In this document: positions 14,628 through 23,909 of the stretch, piece after piece
Layout of the letters: the number at the start of each line of letters is the position of its first letter
How positions within the stretch are numbered: position 1 is the first letter of the stretch
DNA from: Fusobacteriota bacterium
GTDB lineage: Bacteria > Bacillota > TC1
Assembly: GCA_022615965.1 (NCBI GenBank)
Contig: JAKEGG010000044.1
Span: 1 to 32,544 of the forward strand
Direction of reading: 5' to 3'
Length of the DNA: 32,544 bases
Translations under genes and position numbers: made by a program
The notes under the pieces: generated by a model
What the model was told of the DNA's origin: nothing
The model's database searches: none
Seen by the model: the letters and a program-made list of their open reading frames with translations, nothing else

Positions 14628-15080
14628 TCATACCTCCATCTCCAGATCCAAAGTTAGCAACAAAGCATCTTCAGAAGGCTTCTGATAATAACCCTTCCTT
14701 CTACCTGTTTCCTTAAAACCAAAACCACTGTACAACCTGTAAGCGCCAATATTCGATTCTCTGACCTCAAGATTGACTTCCTTGATTCCAATCAAAATTG
14801 CCTTACTGATCAAACCCTCAAGAATAAGGGAAGCTACACCTTTACCCCTGGTATCAACTGCTACACCAATATTGGTAATATTAGCTTCATCTAAAACCAG
14901 CCACATTCCTCCATAACCAACTATCCTGTCTTTCTCATCAACAGCTACCAGATAAAAGGTAATAGGAGAGGTCAACTCAAGCACAAAGGAATCATAAGAC
15001 CAGGGAGTAGAAAAACACTCTTTCTCAATAGCTACAACCTTACTGATATCAGCTACCTTCATTCTTCTAATCCTGAACAT
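14628..15080 (-). CDS. rimI: Ribosomal-protein-S18-alanine N-acetyltransferase
   Basis: A GNAT acetyltransferase of about 150 residues. FRIRRMKVADISKVVAIEKECFSTPWS matches the RimI N terminus with the 'PW' pair. IGVAVDTRGKGVASLILEGLI is the acetyl-CoA-binding motif. LEVRESNIGAYRLYSGFGFKETGRRKGYY is the typical C-terminal block. It lies after tsaB, a very common order. Several ATG codons are possible (15089, 15080, 15062). ATG 15080 is chosen because GGATGG precedes it and it matches the usual N terminus. Any of these overlaps or abuts the tsaB stop. Confidence 0.92.
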   Translation of the reverse strand: MFRIRRMKVADISKVVAIEKECFSTPWSYDSFVLELTSPITFYLVAVDEKDRIVGYGGMWLVLDEANITNIGVAVDTRGKGVASLILEGLISKAILIGIKEVNLEVRESNIGAYRLYSGFGFKETGRRKGYYQKPSEDALLLTLDLEMEV

Positions 15081-15744
15081 TTTTACCATCCAATTTGATA
15101 TCGATCTCAGGCCTTCTTAAGTAATTTGCCTTAGCTTCTGTAGCCAAGCTAAAATTACCTGCTAGATAGAGCTCTATAGCTTTCCTCGCTACTTTGACTC
15201 CTGTTGATCCAGCCTTATTATTATCTAATATTTCAATGTTTAAACCCTTGATACAAAGGCTGTCTATCAGGCTTTTATCAACATCTCCTAATAATAGATA
15301 TTTCTTTGCTCTATCTAGTCCACTTAGAAAATCTTCCAGGACAACTACCTTTTCCTGACCATCAACTGAGGTATAGTACTCATTTTTACGACCATGAATC
15401 AAAGGAATCACCACCGCATCTGCATCATGCTTAAAATCCAGAACAGATAAGGCTTCAAGAGAGCTAACCTTAACTAAAGGAAGATCTCCACCATAAGCTA
15501 AAGAAGCTGCCAAGGATACCCCAATTCTGATGCCAGTAAAGGAACCAGGACCTGAATCAACCCCAATAGCAGTTAGGTCTTTTAAGGTCAATTTACTATA
15601 TTTTAAGATATCAGCCACCATAGGGGCCAATATCACAGAATGATTTTTATCAGCCTGAAAGGTCATTTCTCCTATCACTCTGTTTTCACCTATAATTGCT
15701 ACACTAGCTATACTATGACTGCTTTCTATACCTAAGACCAACAC
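15067..15744 (-). CDS. tsaB: tRNA t6A37 threonylcarbamoyltransferase complex subunit TsaB
   Basis: A 225-residue ASKHA-fold protein. The N terminus LGIESSHSIASVAI and the motif GVDSGPGSFTGIRIGVSLA are characteristic of TsaB. It is the scaffold that binds TsaD and TsaE in the complex adding threonylcarbamoyl to A37 of ANN-decoding tRNAs. The start GTG abuts the TAG of tsaE, with GAGGTG just upstream. tsaD is not in the window. Confidence 0.95.
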   Translation of the reverse strand: MLVLGIESSHSIASVAIIGENRVIGEMTFQADKNHSVILAPMVADILKYSKLTLKDLTAIGVDSGPGSFTGIRIGVSLAASLAYGGDLPLVKVSSLEALSVLDFKHDADAVVIPLIHGRKNEYYTSVDGQEKVVVLEDFLSGLDRAKKYLLLGDVDKSLIDSLCIKGLNIEILDNNKAGSTGVKVARKAIELYLAGNFSLATEAKANYLRRPEIDIKLDGKNVQD

Positions 15745-16179
15745 CTAGAACACCTCTATTCCCTTGATAATAACTTCTCTTGACTGATTGCTTATATATA
15801 TGATTTCCACCTCGATAACCTGATTTTCAAATAGCTCACGGAATAAATCACTCCACTCAATAGCCACTACAGCTTCTTCACTAAAAAGCTCCTCAAAGCC
15901 TATTTCATAACCTTCAGCAATCGAATCAAGACGATAGGCATCAATATGATAAAATGGTAGTCTTCCATCAGCATAATAATCAATAATACTAAAGGTAGGG
16001 CTGGTGATCTCCTTAGAAACTCCAAGACCAAGGGCTAAGCCCTTGACCAAATGTGTTTTACCACTACCCATCTCACCCTTTATATCTACTACAACAGGTA
16101 TAGTAATAGATTCTCCTAGCTTTTTACCTAAGGCAATCATTTCTTTTGTTGAATCAACCTTCACCTTTACCACCTGCAT
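15745..16179 (-). CDS. tsaE: tRNA t6A37 biosynthesis ATPase TsaE
   Basis: A 144-residue P-loop ATPase. Walker A is GEMGSGKT at 35-42. The SPTFSIIDYY segment and FYHIDAYRL with the conserved His-x-Asp follow. VAIEWSD is near the C terminus. TsaE drives turnover of the TsaB-TsaD complex. The ATG 16179 overlaps the end of the amidohydrolase gene by 13 nt and has AGGAG upstream. Confidence 0.95.
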   Translation of the reverse strand: MQVVKVKVDSTKEMIALGKKLGESITIPVVVDIKGEMGSGKTHLVKGLALGLGVSKEITSPTFSIIDYYADGRLPFYHIDAYRLDSIAEGYEIGFEELFSEEAVVAIEWSDLFRELFENQVIEVEIIYISNQSREVIIKGIEVF

Positions 16180-17249
16180 AACTCTCCTTTAATATATACC
16201 TCAAGTATCCTGTCTTTTGGTTCAAAGGGGCTGTGGCTATGAACTACTATATCAGCCTCCTTGCCTGTTTCTAAAGAACCAACTCTATTTTCTAAACCTA
16301 GTATCCTGGCGCTATTAACTGTGATCAGGTCCAGAGCCTTCCCTTCATCAACCCCATACTTAATGGCATCTAACAGGGCATATCTAAGCATATCCGGTGG
16401 ATTAGAGGGGTAATCACTCATAAAAGATACCAAAATATCTTCAGCGACCATTTCTGCTAATAGAAACCTATTAAGACCTGCCATTTCTTTTTTAGGCCTG
16501 CCTACAAAAAAAGGACCTGCTACCAGGCTAACACCTATATCACTGATCATTCCACTCAAGGTTCCACCTTCTGTAGCATGTTCTAACGATAAATCAAGAT
16601 CAAAACACTTGGCCAATTCTAAAAATATTTCTATATCCTCTTTACGGTGACAATGAGCTCTTACCGTTAGCTCTCTTTTTAAAGCCTTGCCGATATTTTT
16701 TGAAGTACTACTAGCAAATTCCTGCCAAAGCCTTTCTTTTAATTGAGAAGCACTATGATCAAAAGGCTTCTCTACATTTTCTCCTAAGGATAATTTCAAG
16801 GCATGTTCAAATTCAACCACCCTGTCAGGGCCAGTAGTTTTAACAATTGCCCCTACCCCTCCGATCAAAGCAGCACTTCCAGGTAGAATACAAGCTGTTG
16901 TAACACCTCCACTAAAGGCAGCCTCTTTAAAACCAATATCCTCAAAATTAATTTGATCAATAATTTTAAAATCTGGAGCTACTAAAATATCCTTTAGATT
17001 TAATCTTTCTTCACCAGTTATTTCTTCATAAATACCTAGATGACAATGTGGTTCAACAAAGCCAGGTAGCAGCTTTTCACCTTGATCATACACCTGATGC
17101 TTACAATCATCAGGTAAAATGATGTCCGACTTTTCTCCAACAGCCTCAATAATTCCCTCATAAAGCACTAACCGCCCATCAAGGATTTTCTTTCCAGCAG
17201 GTAGCCAGATTTCACCATCTATAACTAATTTATCCATCCTATTACTCAT
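16167..17249 (-). CDS. Amidohydrolase family protein (imidazolonepropionase-like)
   Basis: A 360-residue metal-dependent hydrolase of the amidohydrolase superfamily. GFVEPHCHLG carries the first His-x-His metal pair. AHCHRKEDI and LEHATEGG carry the middle histidines, and FMSDYPSNPP the final aspartate. NSARILGLENRVGSLETGKEADIVV is the standard return to the beta-sandwich. It resembles the imidazolonepropionase/prolidase-like group (COG1228). The substrate is unknown. It sits between alr and tsaE with 8-nt and 13-nt overlaps, so it is co-translated with cell-wall and tRNA-modification genes. The start may be ATG 17249 (overlapping the alr stop) or ATG 17237. Confidence 0.85.
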   Translation of the reverse strand: MSNRMDKLVIDGEIWLPAGKKILDGRLVLYEGIIEAVGEKSDIILPDDCKHQVYDQGEKLLPGFVEPHCHLGIYEEITGEERLNLKDILVAPDFKIIDQINFEDIGFKEAAFSGGVTTACILPGSAALIGGVGAIVKTTGPDRVVEFEHALKLSLGENVEKPFDHSASQLKERLWQEFASSTSKNIGKALKRELTVRAHCHRKEDIEIFLELAKCFDLDLSLEHATEGGTLSGMISDIGVSLVAGPFFVGRPKKEMAGLNRFLLAEMVAEDILVSFMSDYPSNPPDMLRYALLDAIKYGVDEGKALDLITVNSARILGLENRVGSLETGKEADIVVHSHSPFEPKDRILEVYIKGELCRW

Positions 17250-18348
17250 TCAGGTAGATCCTAGGAATTCTTTCACTAATATTACAATATATTTCATAAG
17301 AAATAGTATCCAGTAGTTGAGCAAAGTACTCAGCTGGATTATCCTCACCATATATTACAACTTCATCTCCTACCTTGACTTCATCCAGATCAGTTAAATC
17401 CAACATCAGCTGATCCATACAGATGTTACCGATGATCGGAGCCTTGACTCCTTTAACCAGAACCTCTCCTTTATTAGAAAGATTTCTGGCAAAACCATCA
17501 GCATAGCCTAAGGGCAAGACTCCTACCCTGGTTGCCCTGCTAGTAACAAAGGTACCATTATAGCTTACTGGTTCACCTTCATCTACTATTTTGACCTGGG
17601 TAATGATTCCTTTTAAGGTTAATATTTTTTTAAGTGGTATTTGCTGCCTGTTTTCATGATCAGTGGAAAATGAGCCATAAAGCATTAGTCCAGGTCTGAC
17701 CATATCAAGATGTGATTCTTTAATTTCTACAATTGTGGCACTATTAGCCAGATGCTTGATCAGTTTTCTACCCAGTGATTTTTCTACTTTTATGGAAAAA
17801 TTTTTAAATCTTTCCAGCTGCTTATAACTATAGCTGATATCCTCAGAGCCTCCATTTGCAATGTGGGAAAATATCCCTTCTATTTCCAAGTGTTCAAAAT
17901 TCTCTATCAGCTTGATTATCTCCAGAGTATCTTCATTGTCCTTAAATCCCAGTCTGTTCATACCAGTATCTATTTTAATATGAACCTTGGCTCTTACACC
18001 AGCAAGCCTGGCTACTTTATTAAGTTCTACTCCCTGTTTGTAATCATAAATAGTCTGAATAATATTTCTTTCTAATAAAAAAGGGTAATCTTCAAAACTT
18101 GTATAACCAAGAACCAGTATCGGCCTATTTACTCCTGCTTCCCTTAACTGTAAAGCTTCTTCTAGAATAGCTACTCCAAACATATCTATGGTATCTTCTA
18201 TTTTCAGGCTTAAAGGCACTGCACCATGTCCATAGCCATTAGCCTTTACTATAGCCATGACCATAACCTGTGGCCCGACAAAGCTTTTTATAGCCTTACT
18301 ATTATTTTCAATTAAATCTAAATCAACTTCCGCCCAAACTGGTCTCAT
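17242..18348 (-). CDS. alr: Alanine racemase
   Basis: A 368-residue PLP enzyme making D-alanine for peptidoglycan. The PLP lysine is Lys35 in VKANGYGHG. IDTGMNRLGF and PVSYNGTF (region of the second catalytic tyrosine) are present, with LPLGYADGFAR and IIGNICMDQL after it. A GGAG site precedes ATG 18348, 10 nt after the nnr stop. The acpS-nnr-alr order is common in Bacillota. Confidence 0.97.
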   Translation of the reverse strand: MRPVWAEVDLDLIENNSKAIKSFVGPQVMVMAIVKANGYGHGAVPLSLKIEDTIDMFGVAILEEALQLREAGVNRPILVLGYTSFEDYPFLLERNIIQTIYDYKQGVELNKVARLAGVRAKVHIKIDTGMNRLGFKDNEDTLEIIKLIENFEHLEIEGIFSHIANGGSEDISYSYKQLERFKNFSIKVEKSLGRKLIKHLANSATIVEIKESHLDMVRPGLMLYGSFSTDHENRQQIPLKKILTLKGIITQVKIVDEGEPVSYNGTFVTSRATRVGVLPLGYADGFARNLSNKGEVLVKGVKAPIIGNICMDQLMLDLTDLDEVKVGDEVVIYGEDNPAEYFAQLLDTISYEIYCNISERIPRIYLNE

Positions 18349-18358
18349 ATCGTCTCCT

Positions 18359-19843
18359 CTAATATATCCTTATAATATCTCTGTTGATTCTAACAGCCTC
18401 TTTGATCTTTTTTATTCCAACTGGAATAAAGGCAGCAATATCACTAGCTAACAAGCTGGCCTCACCAATTTCTCTTACAGCCAGGTCACCACTTAAGCCA
18501 TGTAGATATACGCCCAGGACTAGACTATCTATTGTCTTAAGACCCTGCCCTTTTAAACTAGCAATAACTCCAGATAAAACATCACCTGAACCAGGTGTTC
18601 CCATACCAGGGTTTCCAGTTAGGTTGATCCACAACCTATCACCATCAGAGATCAGCGTACGCCAGCCCTTCAAGATCACTGTTGCCTTATATCGTTCAGC
18701 TAAAGTATAGACACATTCTCTTCTATCTCCATAGCTGCCAAGCAGCCTTTCCATTTCCTTGGGGTGTGGTGTTAAAATCAAATCTCCACTGATCCACTCT
18801 CTGTTTATCTTACCTTGCGCCAGCAAGTTTAGACCATCAGCATCTATCAATACAGTTCCCTGAAAACCCTTTAGAATGGTTTCCAAATCAAGTTTCAGGT
18901 CAAGACCTAGACCAGGTCCAAGGATCAGAACATCTAACTCCTTATTAAGTGCCGTATTCCAGGATTCCAGCATCAATTCAGGAGGTCTTAAAGGGAGATC
19001 CTCTAAGCTTTCCAGCCATAAAGTCACTAAACCTGAACCAGTTTTTAAAGCCCCTAGACCACTTAATATAGCTGCCCCTGCCATGTTGTTGCAACCACCT
19101 AAAACACCTATTTTACCATAGCTACCTTTATGAGTATCCTTATTTCTTACTGGCAGCCTGTTACCTGCCTCTTCCTCAAGGTAATAATTAAAGCTTTCCA
19201 AGGCAGAAACCTCTTTCTCCAGACTGGAAGCAAATTCCAGCTTGACTAGATCCAGCCTATTGATCGTATCTGTCAGTAAGTGAGCAGGTTTTAAATAACC
19301 TAAAGCTATAGTATGAGTGTTTTGTACATAAAGATTTTCAGGACCAGAATCTCCATTAAAGCCAGTTGGAATATCTATGGCCACTTTGATAGCTTCTGAG
19401 TTATTGATCATTTTGACCATTTCCTTAAAAACTGGCCCCAGCTCTCCTTGAAAACCAGTCCCTAAAAGAGCGTCAATAATTATATCTGCTTCCCTAAAAA
19501 TACTTTTGCTGCTTTCAGTAAAAACCTCAATCAAAACACCCATTTTCTTTATGACTTCTAATTGTAGTAAAGCTTCTGCAGAAAATCCAGTCTCATGACT
19601 TAAAAGTACTCTGACCTTAATATTTCTATTAAACAATATCCTGGCCAAGGCTAGTCCATCGCCTCCATTGTTACCTTTACCTGCAGCAATCAAAACATTT
19701 TTTCCTTCAAGAGCATAGTTATCCTTAAGAATATCATAGATCCTTAAGGCTGCTTCCTCCATTAAAACTAATCCAGGAAGACCTACCTCCTGAATCATTT
19801 TACGATCTATTTCCCTTGAAGCAAAATTTGATAAACCAAGCAT
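18359..19843 (-). CDS. nnr: Bifunctional NAD(P)H-hydrate epimerase / ADP-dependent dehydratase
   Basis: A protein of about 494 residues that repairs hydrated NAD(P)H. The N-terminal YjeF_N epimerase domain (about 1-210) has GKGNNGGDGLALAR and IDIPTGFNGDSG. The C-terminal YjeF_C kinase-like dehydratase domain (about 220-490) has GSYGKIGVLGG, LILGPGLG, LTPHPKEMERL and the catalytic GNPGMGTPGSGDVLSG. The start is ATG 19843, with GGAG 9 nt upstream and 1 nt after the acpS stop. A TTG three codons earlier has no room for a ribosome site. Confidence 0.95.
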   Translation of the reverse strand: MLGLSNFASREIDRKMIQEVGLPGLVLMEEAALRIYDILKDNYALEGKNVLIAAGKGNNGGDGLALARILFNRNIKVRVLLSHETGFSAEALLQLEVIKKMGVLIEVFTESSKSIFREADIIIDALLGTGFQGELGPVFKEMVKMINNSEAIKVAIDIPTGFNGDSGPENLYVQNTHTIALGYLKPAHLLTDTINRLDLVKLEFASSLEKEVSALESFNYYLEEEAGNRLPVRNKDTHKGSYGKIGVLGGCNNMAGAAILSGLGALKTGSGLVTLWLESLEDLPLRPPELMLESWNTALNKELDVLILGPGLGLDLKLDLETILKGFQGTVLIDADGLNLLAQGKINREWISGDLILTPHPKEMERLLGSYGDRRECVYTLAERYKATVILKGWRTLISDGDRLWINLTGNPGMGTPGSGDVLSGVIASLKGQGLKTIDSLVLGVYLHGLSGDLAVREIGEASLLASDIAAFIPVGIKKIKEAVRINRDIIRIY

Positions 19844-19844
19844 T

Positions 19845-20201
19845 TTAGCCAACTCCTATAACGAAAGCCAAAGCATACTTTTTTTCATGGCTGATAGAAA
19901 CCTTGAACTCCCTTATCCCCTGAATCTCCATAACTTTTAAGGCTTCTCCAGAAAGTCTGACCTGACCCTTCTCCAACACCTCAATATTTTTAGCCTCCAG
20001 AATCGTCACCTTCTTTAAAATCTTTATTATGGCTTCCTTAACTGCAAATCTAGCAGCCAGTGAGGGGAGTGGATCCTGATGCTTTAAAGCATAGTTGATC
20101 TCATTATCTGTAAAAGTTCTGTGTAGCAGAGTCTCTCTGTCAATAAACTTTTTCAGACGTTTCACTTTAACAATATCGGTGCCAATACCTTTAATGTCCA
20201 T
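19845..20201 (-). CDS. acpS: Holo-[acyl-carrier-protein] synthase
   Basis: A protein of about 118 residues that transfers phosphopantetheine from CoA to acyl carrier protein. IGTDIVKVKRL holds the metal aspartate. LAARFAVKEAIIK holds the conserved glutamate and lysine. VSISHEKKYALAFVI is the C-terminal block. ATG 20201 is chosen. The GTG two codons upstream is itself part of the GAGGTGA ribosome site. It heads the acpS-nnr-alr run. Confidence 0.95.
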   Translation of the reverse strand: MDIKGIGTDIVKVKRLKKFIDRETLLHRTFTDNEINYALKHQDPLPSLAARFAVKEAIIKILKKVTILEAKNIEVLEKGQVRLSGEALKVMEIQGIREFKVSISHEKKYALAFVIGVG

Positions 20202-20249
20202 ATTCACCTCATTTTCTATCTATTAATTTTATCATAATCCCGGCTAATA

Positions 20250-20885
20250 TTAAAGAAAAAGTAGATGTCCGTTAAGCTTGAGCCAATTCTTCCATTGCTT
20301 GTAATCTGGCATAAGTCTTTCTACCTCCTGCCAGAACACCTTACTATGATTCTTTATTTTAAGATGCACCAGTTCATGTAGATAAATATATTCAATCACC
20401 TTGAAAGGAGCTTTCACCAGGTGATAATTCAAATTGATATCTCCACTAGCAGTACAGCTCCCCCAAATTGTTTTTTGAGCCTTTAAAAATATTTTATTGG
20501 CTCTTCCATAAGAGCTCCATTTAGGAATCAGAATTTCTACTGCTTTTTTCATTTCCTGAAGATACAATAATTTTATTTCTTTGTCAGAACTTAGGTATAT
20601 TTTTTGTTTGTCTCTTTCTATCCCAAAATCTCTATTATCACCTTCAACTAAGGTGAATTCTTCACCTTCAAACAAAGTTTTACCTTCTTGTTGAAGTTTA
20701 TAGATAGTTTTCCTCTGCTTATCTATGCTTTCTAATTTCCTTTTTATCCACTTTTCATGGTTGGAAACAAAGATCTCGATTATTTCCATACTTAAATAAA
20801 GAGGTGCTTTGATAGTCACCTCTTTATTTTTATTTATATGTATAGAAATAGTTTTCCTTTTAGATCTTTTCAACTTATATTCCAA
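20250..20885 (-). CDS. YgjP-like metallopeptidase domain protein (DUF45)
   Basis: A 211-residue protein. The zinc-site motif HELVHLKIKNHSKVFW contains HExxH, and the third ligand is the later His. WGSCTASGDINLNYHL is the family's second signature. The N terminus RSKRKTISIHINKNKEVTIKAP matches the usual R-S-x-R-K-T-x-x-I strand. The substrates of these predicted zinc peptidases are unknown. The start is TTG 20885, abutting the TAG of mscL, with GGAAG upstream. It is co-transcribed with mscL. Confidence 0.9.
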   Translation of the reverse strand: MEYKLKRSKRKTISIHINKNKEVTIKAPLYLSMEIIEIFVSNHEKWIKRKLESIDKQRKTIYKLQQEGKTLFEGEEFTLVEGDNRDFGIERDKQKIYLSSDKEIKLLYLQEMKKAVEILIPKWSSYGRANKIFLKAQKTIWGSCTASGDINLNYHLVKAPFKVIEYIYLHELVHLKIKNHSKVFWQEVERLMPDYKQWKNWLKLNGHLLFL

Positions 20886-21272
20886 CTATTTTTCTTCCTT
20901 TTTTAAAGAATCTCTTATTTCTCTTAGTAAAAGTACTTCTTCAGCTATTGCAGGTTCTTCAGCTTCTTCTGCTTTTTTTCTTTTAAGCTTACTTAAGGAT
21001 TTTACAATCAGGAAAATCACTAAGGTTATAGTTAAGAAATTAATGATAGCATTCAGGAAAAGCCCGTAGCTGATCGTAGCTTCACCAATTGTTAAGACCA
21101 TGGAGGATAGATCCACACCTCCTGTTAAAACGCCAATAATAGGCATAATAATATGATTTACTAAGGAATCAACTATGCCTTTAAACGCAGCACCAATAAT
21201 TACTCCAATTGCCAGATCCATAGCATTACCTTGATTGATAAAGTCTTTAAATTCATTGAAAAGTTTTTTCAT
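20886..21272 (-). CDS. mscL: Large-conductance mechanosensitive channel
   Basis: A 128-residue protein that opens on membrane tension to release osmolytes. FKDFINQGNAMDLAIGVIIGAAF is the N-terminal helix and first membrane helix. A second membrane helix lies at about 75-97, followed by a charged cytoplasmic bundle (LLREIRDSLKKEEK). GGAGAATAAAATG gives a good start. The gene has a predicted promoter at 21300-21328. Confidence 0.96.
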   Translation of the reverse strand: MKKLFNEFKDFINQGNAMDLAIGVIIGAAFKGIVDSLVNHIIMPIIGVLTGGVDLSSMVLTIGEATISYGLFLNAIINFLTITLVIFLIVKSLSKLKRKKAEEAEEPAIAEEVLLLREIRDSLKKEEK

Positions 21273-21299
21273 TTTATTCTCCTTTCTCTTGTTCTATTT

Positions 21300-21328
21300 A
21301 TTTTAAAAAATTTCTTAGTAAGTTGCAA
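21300..21328 (-). promoter_or_regulatory. Promoter of mscL (shares its -35 with the divergent MATE promoter)
   Basis: On the minus strand TTGCAA (21328-21323) and TAAAAT (21305-21300) are spaced 17 nt. TTGCAA is self-complementary and also serves the divergent promoter. Confidence 0.65.
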
Positions 21329-21351
21329 TACTTTTTTAACTTTGCTATTCT
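21323..21351 (+). promoter_or_regulatory. Promoter of the MATE transporter gene
   Basis: TTGCAA (21323-21328) and TATTCT (21346-21351) are spaced 17 nt on the plus strand, about 35 nt before the ATG at 21386. Confidence 0.55.
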
Positions 21352-21385
21352 TTAATTGTACTATTACGAAAATATAGGATAAAAA

Positions 21386-22753
21386 ATGAGCAGTTACACT
21401 TTATTAACACAAAAAAGCATACCAAGCCTACTTTGGACATATGCTAGACCATCAATGTTTGCCTCCCTGATTACCGGGCTCTATGGAATAGTTGATGGTA
21501 TTTTTATTGGGCAGAAAATGGGCCCTCCAGGCTTAGCCGCCATTACATTAGCCTTTCCTATCATTAGTTTTTTAATTGCTATAGGCTGTCTGTTAAGTAT
21601 AGGCACCTCTATTGTGGTCAATCACTCACTCGCAGGTAGAAACAAACATGAAGCTAAACGTTACATTGTTGTTGGCCTAAAGATGCTTTTGATAGCAGGC
21701 TTGCTAACGACCCTTGCCAGCTTTTTCACATCAGAAATAATGGCTTTTTTAGGCAAAGGTACTGATGGTTATGTAGTTGACTTAAGCCAGAGCTTTGTCA
21801 GTGTTATCCTGGCAGGAAGTCTTATTTACATGGCTCCTATTTTTTTCAACGATCTTTTAAAAAACCTGGGACATCCAAAGCTAGCTATGATGGGTATGAT
21901 TTTAGGGACAGTAGTAAATATTATTTTAGACTATATTTTTATCTTTATACTTGATCTAGAATTAGTTGGAGCTGCTGTAGCTACTTTATCTGGTCAGTTT
22001 ATAGCCTTTCTTTTTATTTACTTTTTTATCAGAAAAAATCATGTCTGGAAACTTAAGTTAGAAAAAGCAGGAAAAAACCTGTCGATGGCCTTTAAAATTA
22101 TTAAAACCGGTTTTCCCTCCTTTGTCATACAAATTTCTACTATGTCTCTATTATTGATTCACAACAGGCTTTTTTTACACTATGGCAATGAGCTTTATGT
22201 ATCTGCCTTTGGGATTATTGGATATGCACTTTCTGCCTATTGGCTCATCTCTAATGGCTTTGTTGGAGGTACCCAGCCTATCTTTAGCCACAACTATATC
22301 AAGAATTTGAAGTCAAGGGTCAGAAAAACCTTAAAGCTGACTTTTATCTTTGTAATATCCTTTTCCCTGGTCTATAGTCTTTTCTTTTATATTTTTCCAG
22401 ACCAGATCATTGCTATTTTCAGCAAACATGATATCCAGCTCTATAATATAACAAAATTAGGCTTTAAACTGGTAATGTACGCCTTGCCTTTTGCCGGTAT
22501 CAATGTAATCTCTGCAATGTATTTTCAATCCATCGGCAAAAATAAGACCAGTATTTTTCTGGCTGTTTCCAGGGTAGTCTTCTTTATGATACCTCTTATT
22601 CTGATACTACCAAAAGCCCTTGGTGTCAATGGTATCTTTTTAATCATACCCTTATCTGAGGTTTTCACCTCAGTTTTATCTATTACCTTTATCTATAAAA
22701 ATCTAACCAAGGATAATAGCTATTTTACGGTGAACCATAATGTTGAAACCTAA
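21386..22753 (+). CDS. MATE family efflux transporter
   Basis: A 455-residue membrane protein with 12 predicted helices in two similar halves. The start YARPSMFASLITGLYGIVDGIFIG and the AAITLAFPI block are typical of the bacterial DinF/MepA branch. The second half repeats the pattern (SYWLISNGFVGGTQPIFSHNYI). MATE proteins export drugs or metabolites using sodium or proton gradients. The substrate is unknown. An AGGA site precedes the ATG. The end overlaps cca by 14 nt. Confidence 0.92.
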   Translation: MSSYTLLTQKSIPSLLWTYARPSMFASLITGLYGIVDGIFIGQKMGPPGLAAITLAFPIISFLIAIGCLLSIGTSIVVNHSLAGRNKHEAKRYIVVGLKMLLIAGLLTTLASFFTSEIMAFLGKGTDGYVVDLSQSFVSVILAGSLIYMAPIFFNDLLKNLGHPKLAMMGMILGTVVNIILDYIFIFILDLELVGAAVATLSGQFIAFLFIYFFIRKNHVWKLKLEKAGKNLSMAFKIIKTGFPSFVIQISTMSLLLIHNRLFLHYGNELYVSAFGIIGYALSAYWLISNGFVGGTQPIFSHNYIKNLKSRVRKTLKLTFIFVISFSLVYSLFFYIFPDQIIAIFSKHDIQLYNITKLGFKLVMYALPFAGINVISAMYFQSIGKNKTSIFLAVSRVVFFMIPLILILPKALGVNGIFLIIPLSEVFTSVLSITFIYKNLTKDNSYFTVNHNVET

Positions 22754-23909
22754 AGTACCAAAAACCATTGAATATATTATCAACAAACTACTGGAAGCTG
22801 GTTTTCAAGCAGGACTAGTTGGAGGCTCATTAAGAAATATGCTTTTAAATATTCCAGTAAAGGATTATGACCTTGCCACCTCAGCCTCAACTAAAGAAAT
22901 CAAAGCCTTGTTTTATCAGGAAAAAATACTTGATCATGGCTTGAAATATGGAACCTTGACCTTGCTTATTGATGGGGAAAGCATAGAGGTCACCACCTTT
23001 AGAAAAGAAACAGGCTATCTGGATCACCGTCATCCTGACCAGGTAGAATTCATCAGTGATTTAAAGACTGATTTAAGCCGTAGAGACTTTACTATCAATT
23101 CTCTTTTCTACAATCAAAAGACCGGTCTGACAGACTATTTTAATGGGTTAGCTGATTTGAAGGACAAACTGATACGATGTGTTGGAAATAGCAATGAAAG
23201 ATTTGAAGAGGATCCCTTGAGAATTTTACGGGCTTTAAGATTTTCCTCTCAGCTTGGTTTTGATATCGAGAAAGAAACTGAAAAAGGAATTCAAACAAAG
23301 TATCCTCTTCTTGTTCATATTTCTAAGGAAAGAATAGCAAACGAGCTTATAGGTATTTTTTCAGGAAATGATTACCTGAAGATCCTTGATAACTATTATC
23401 AGCTATTGTATTTTCTGATACCTGAGCTTAATAAAAAACCTGTTGATAATACCTATTATCAAAAACTACAACTTAGATTGGCTGCATTTTTCTTAAATCT
23501 TCAAGAGGGCTTTTCCTTTAAGGACTTACTGAAACAACTACCTTTGAACGTTAGTCAGGAACTTAACAAAAATGACCTTAAGCAAATCATCATTCTCCTG
23601 GAGCATAAGAACTTTCCATTAACTAAGGATCATGTTTCTCAGATAAGGCTCTGGCAGTCTTTAGGCTGGAATAAGGAGCTGTATCAAATGTGGATTCAAC
23701 TCTTTTATCCAGATAAGTCTTTACCACTTAAAGAGCTGCCTTCATATGAATTTAAAGACTTAAAGATTACTGGTAAAGAATTACTAGAGGCAGGATATCA
23801 GCCTGATCAAATCAAGGATACTCTCAATTACTTATTTCTTCAGGTCGCTACAGGTAACTTGGAAAATATTGACGTGAAACTACTAGATCACATCAAGGGA
23901 AAATTGTGA
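22740..23909 (+). CDS. cca: CCA tRNA nucleotidyltransferase / poly(A) polymerase family protein
   Basis: A 389-residue class II nucleotidyltransferase. Motif A reads LVGGSLRNMLLNIPVKDYDLATSA with the catalytic DYD. The RRDFTINSLFYN template-binding region and EDPLRILRALRFSSQLGF head-neck motif follow. The C terminus is helical, without an evident HD phosphohydrolase domain. It adds or repairs the tRNA 3' CCA end. Both leucine tRNA genes here already encode CCA, so repair is its likely role for them. A poly(A) polymerase role cannot be excluded. It overlaps the MATE gene and is co-transcribed with it. Confidence 0.9.
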   Translation: MLKPKVPKTIEYIINKLLEAGFQAGLVGGSLRNMLLNIPVKDYDLATSASTKEIKALFYQEKILDHGLKYGTLTLLIDGESIEVTTFRKETGYLDHRHPDQVEFISDLKTDLSRRDFTINSLFYNQKTGLTDYFNGLADLKDKLIRCVGNSNERFEEDPLRILRALRFSSQLGFDIEKETEKGIQTKYPLLVHISKERIANELIGIFSGNDYLKILDNYYQLLYFLIPELNKKPVDNTYYQKLQLRLAAFFLNLQEGFSFKDLLKQLPLNVSQELNKNDLKQIIILLEHKNFPLTKDHVSQIRLWQSLGWNKELYQMWIQLFYPDKSLPLKELPSYEFKDLKITGKELLEAGYQPDQIKDTLNYLFLQVATGNLENIDVKLLDHIKGKL

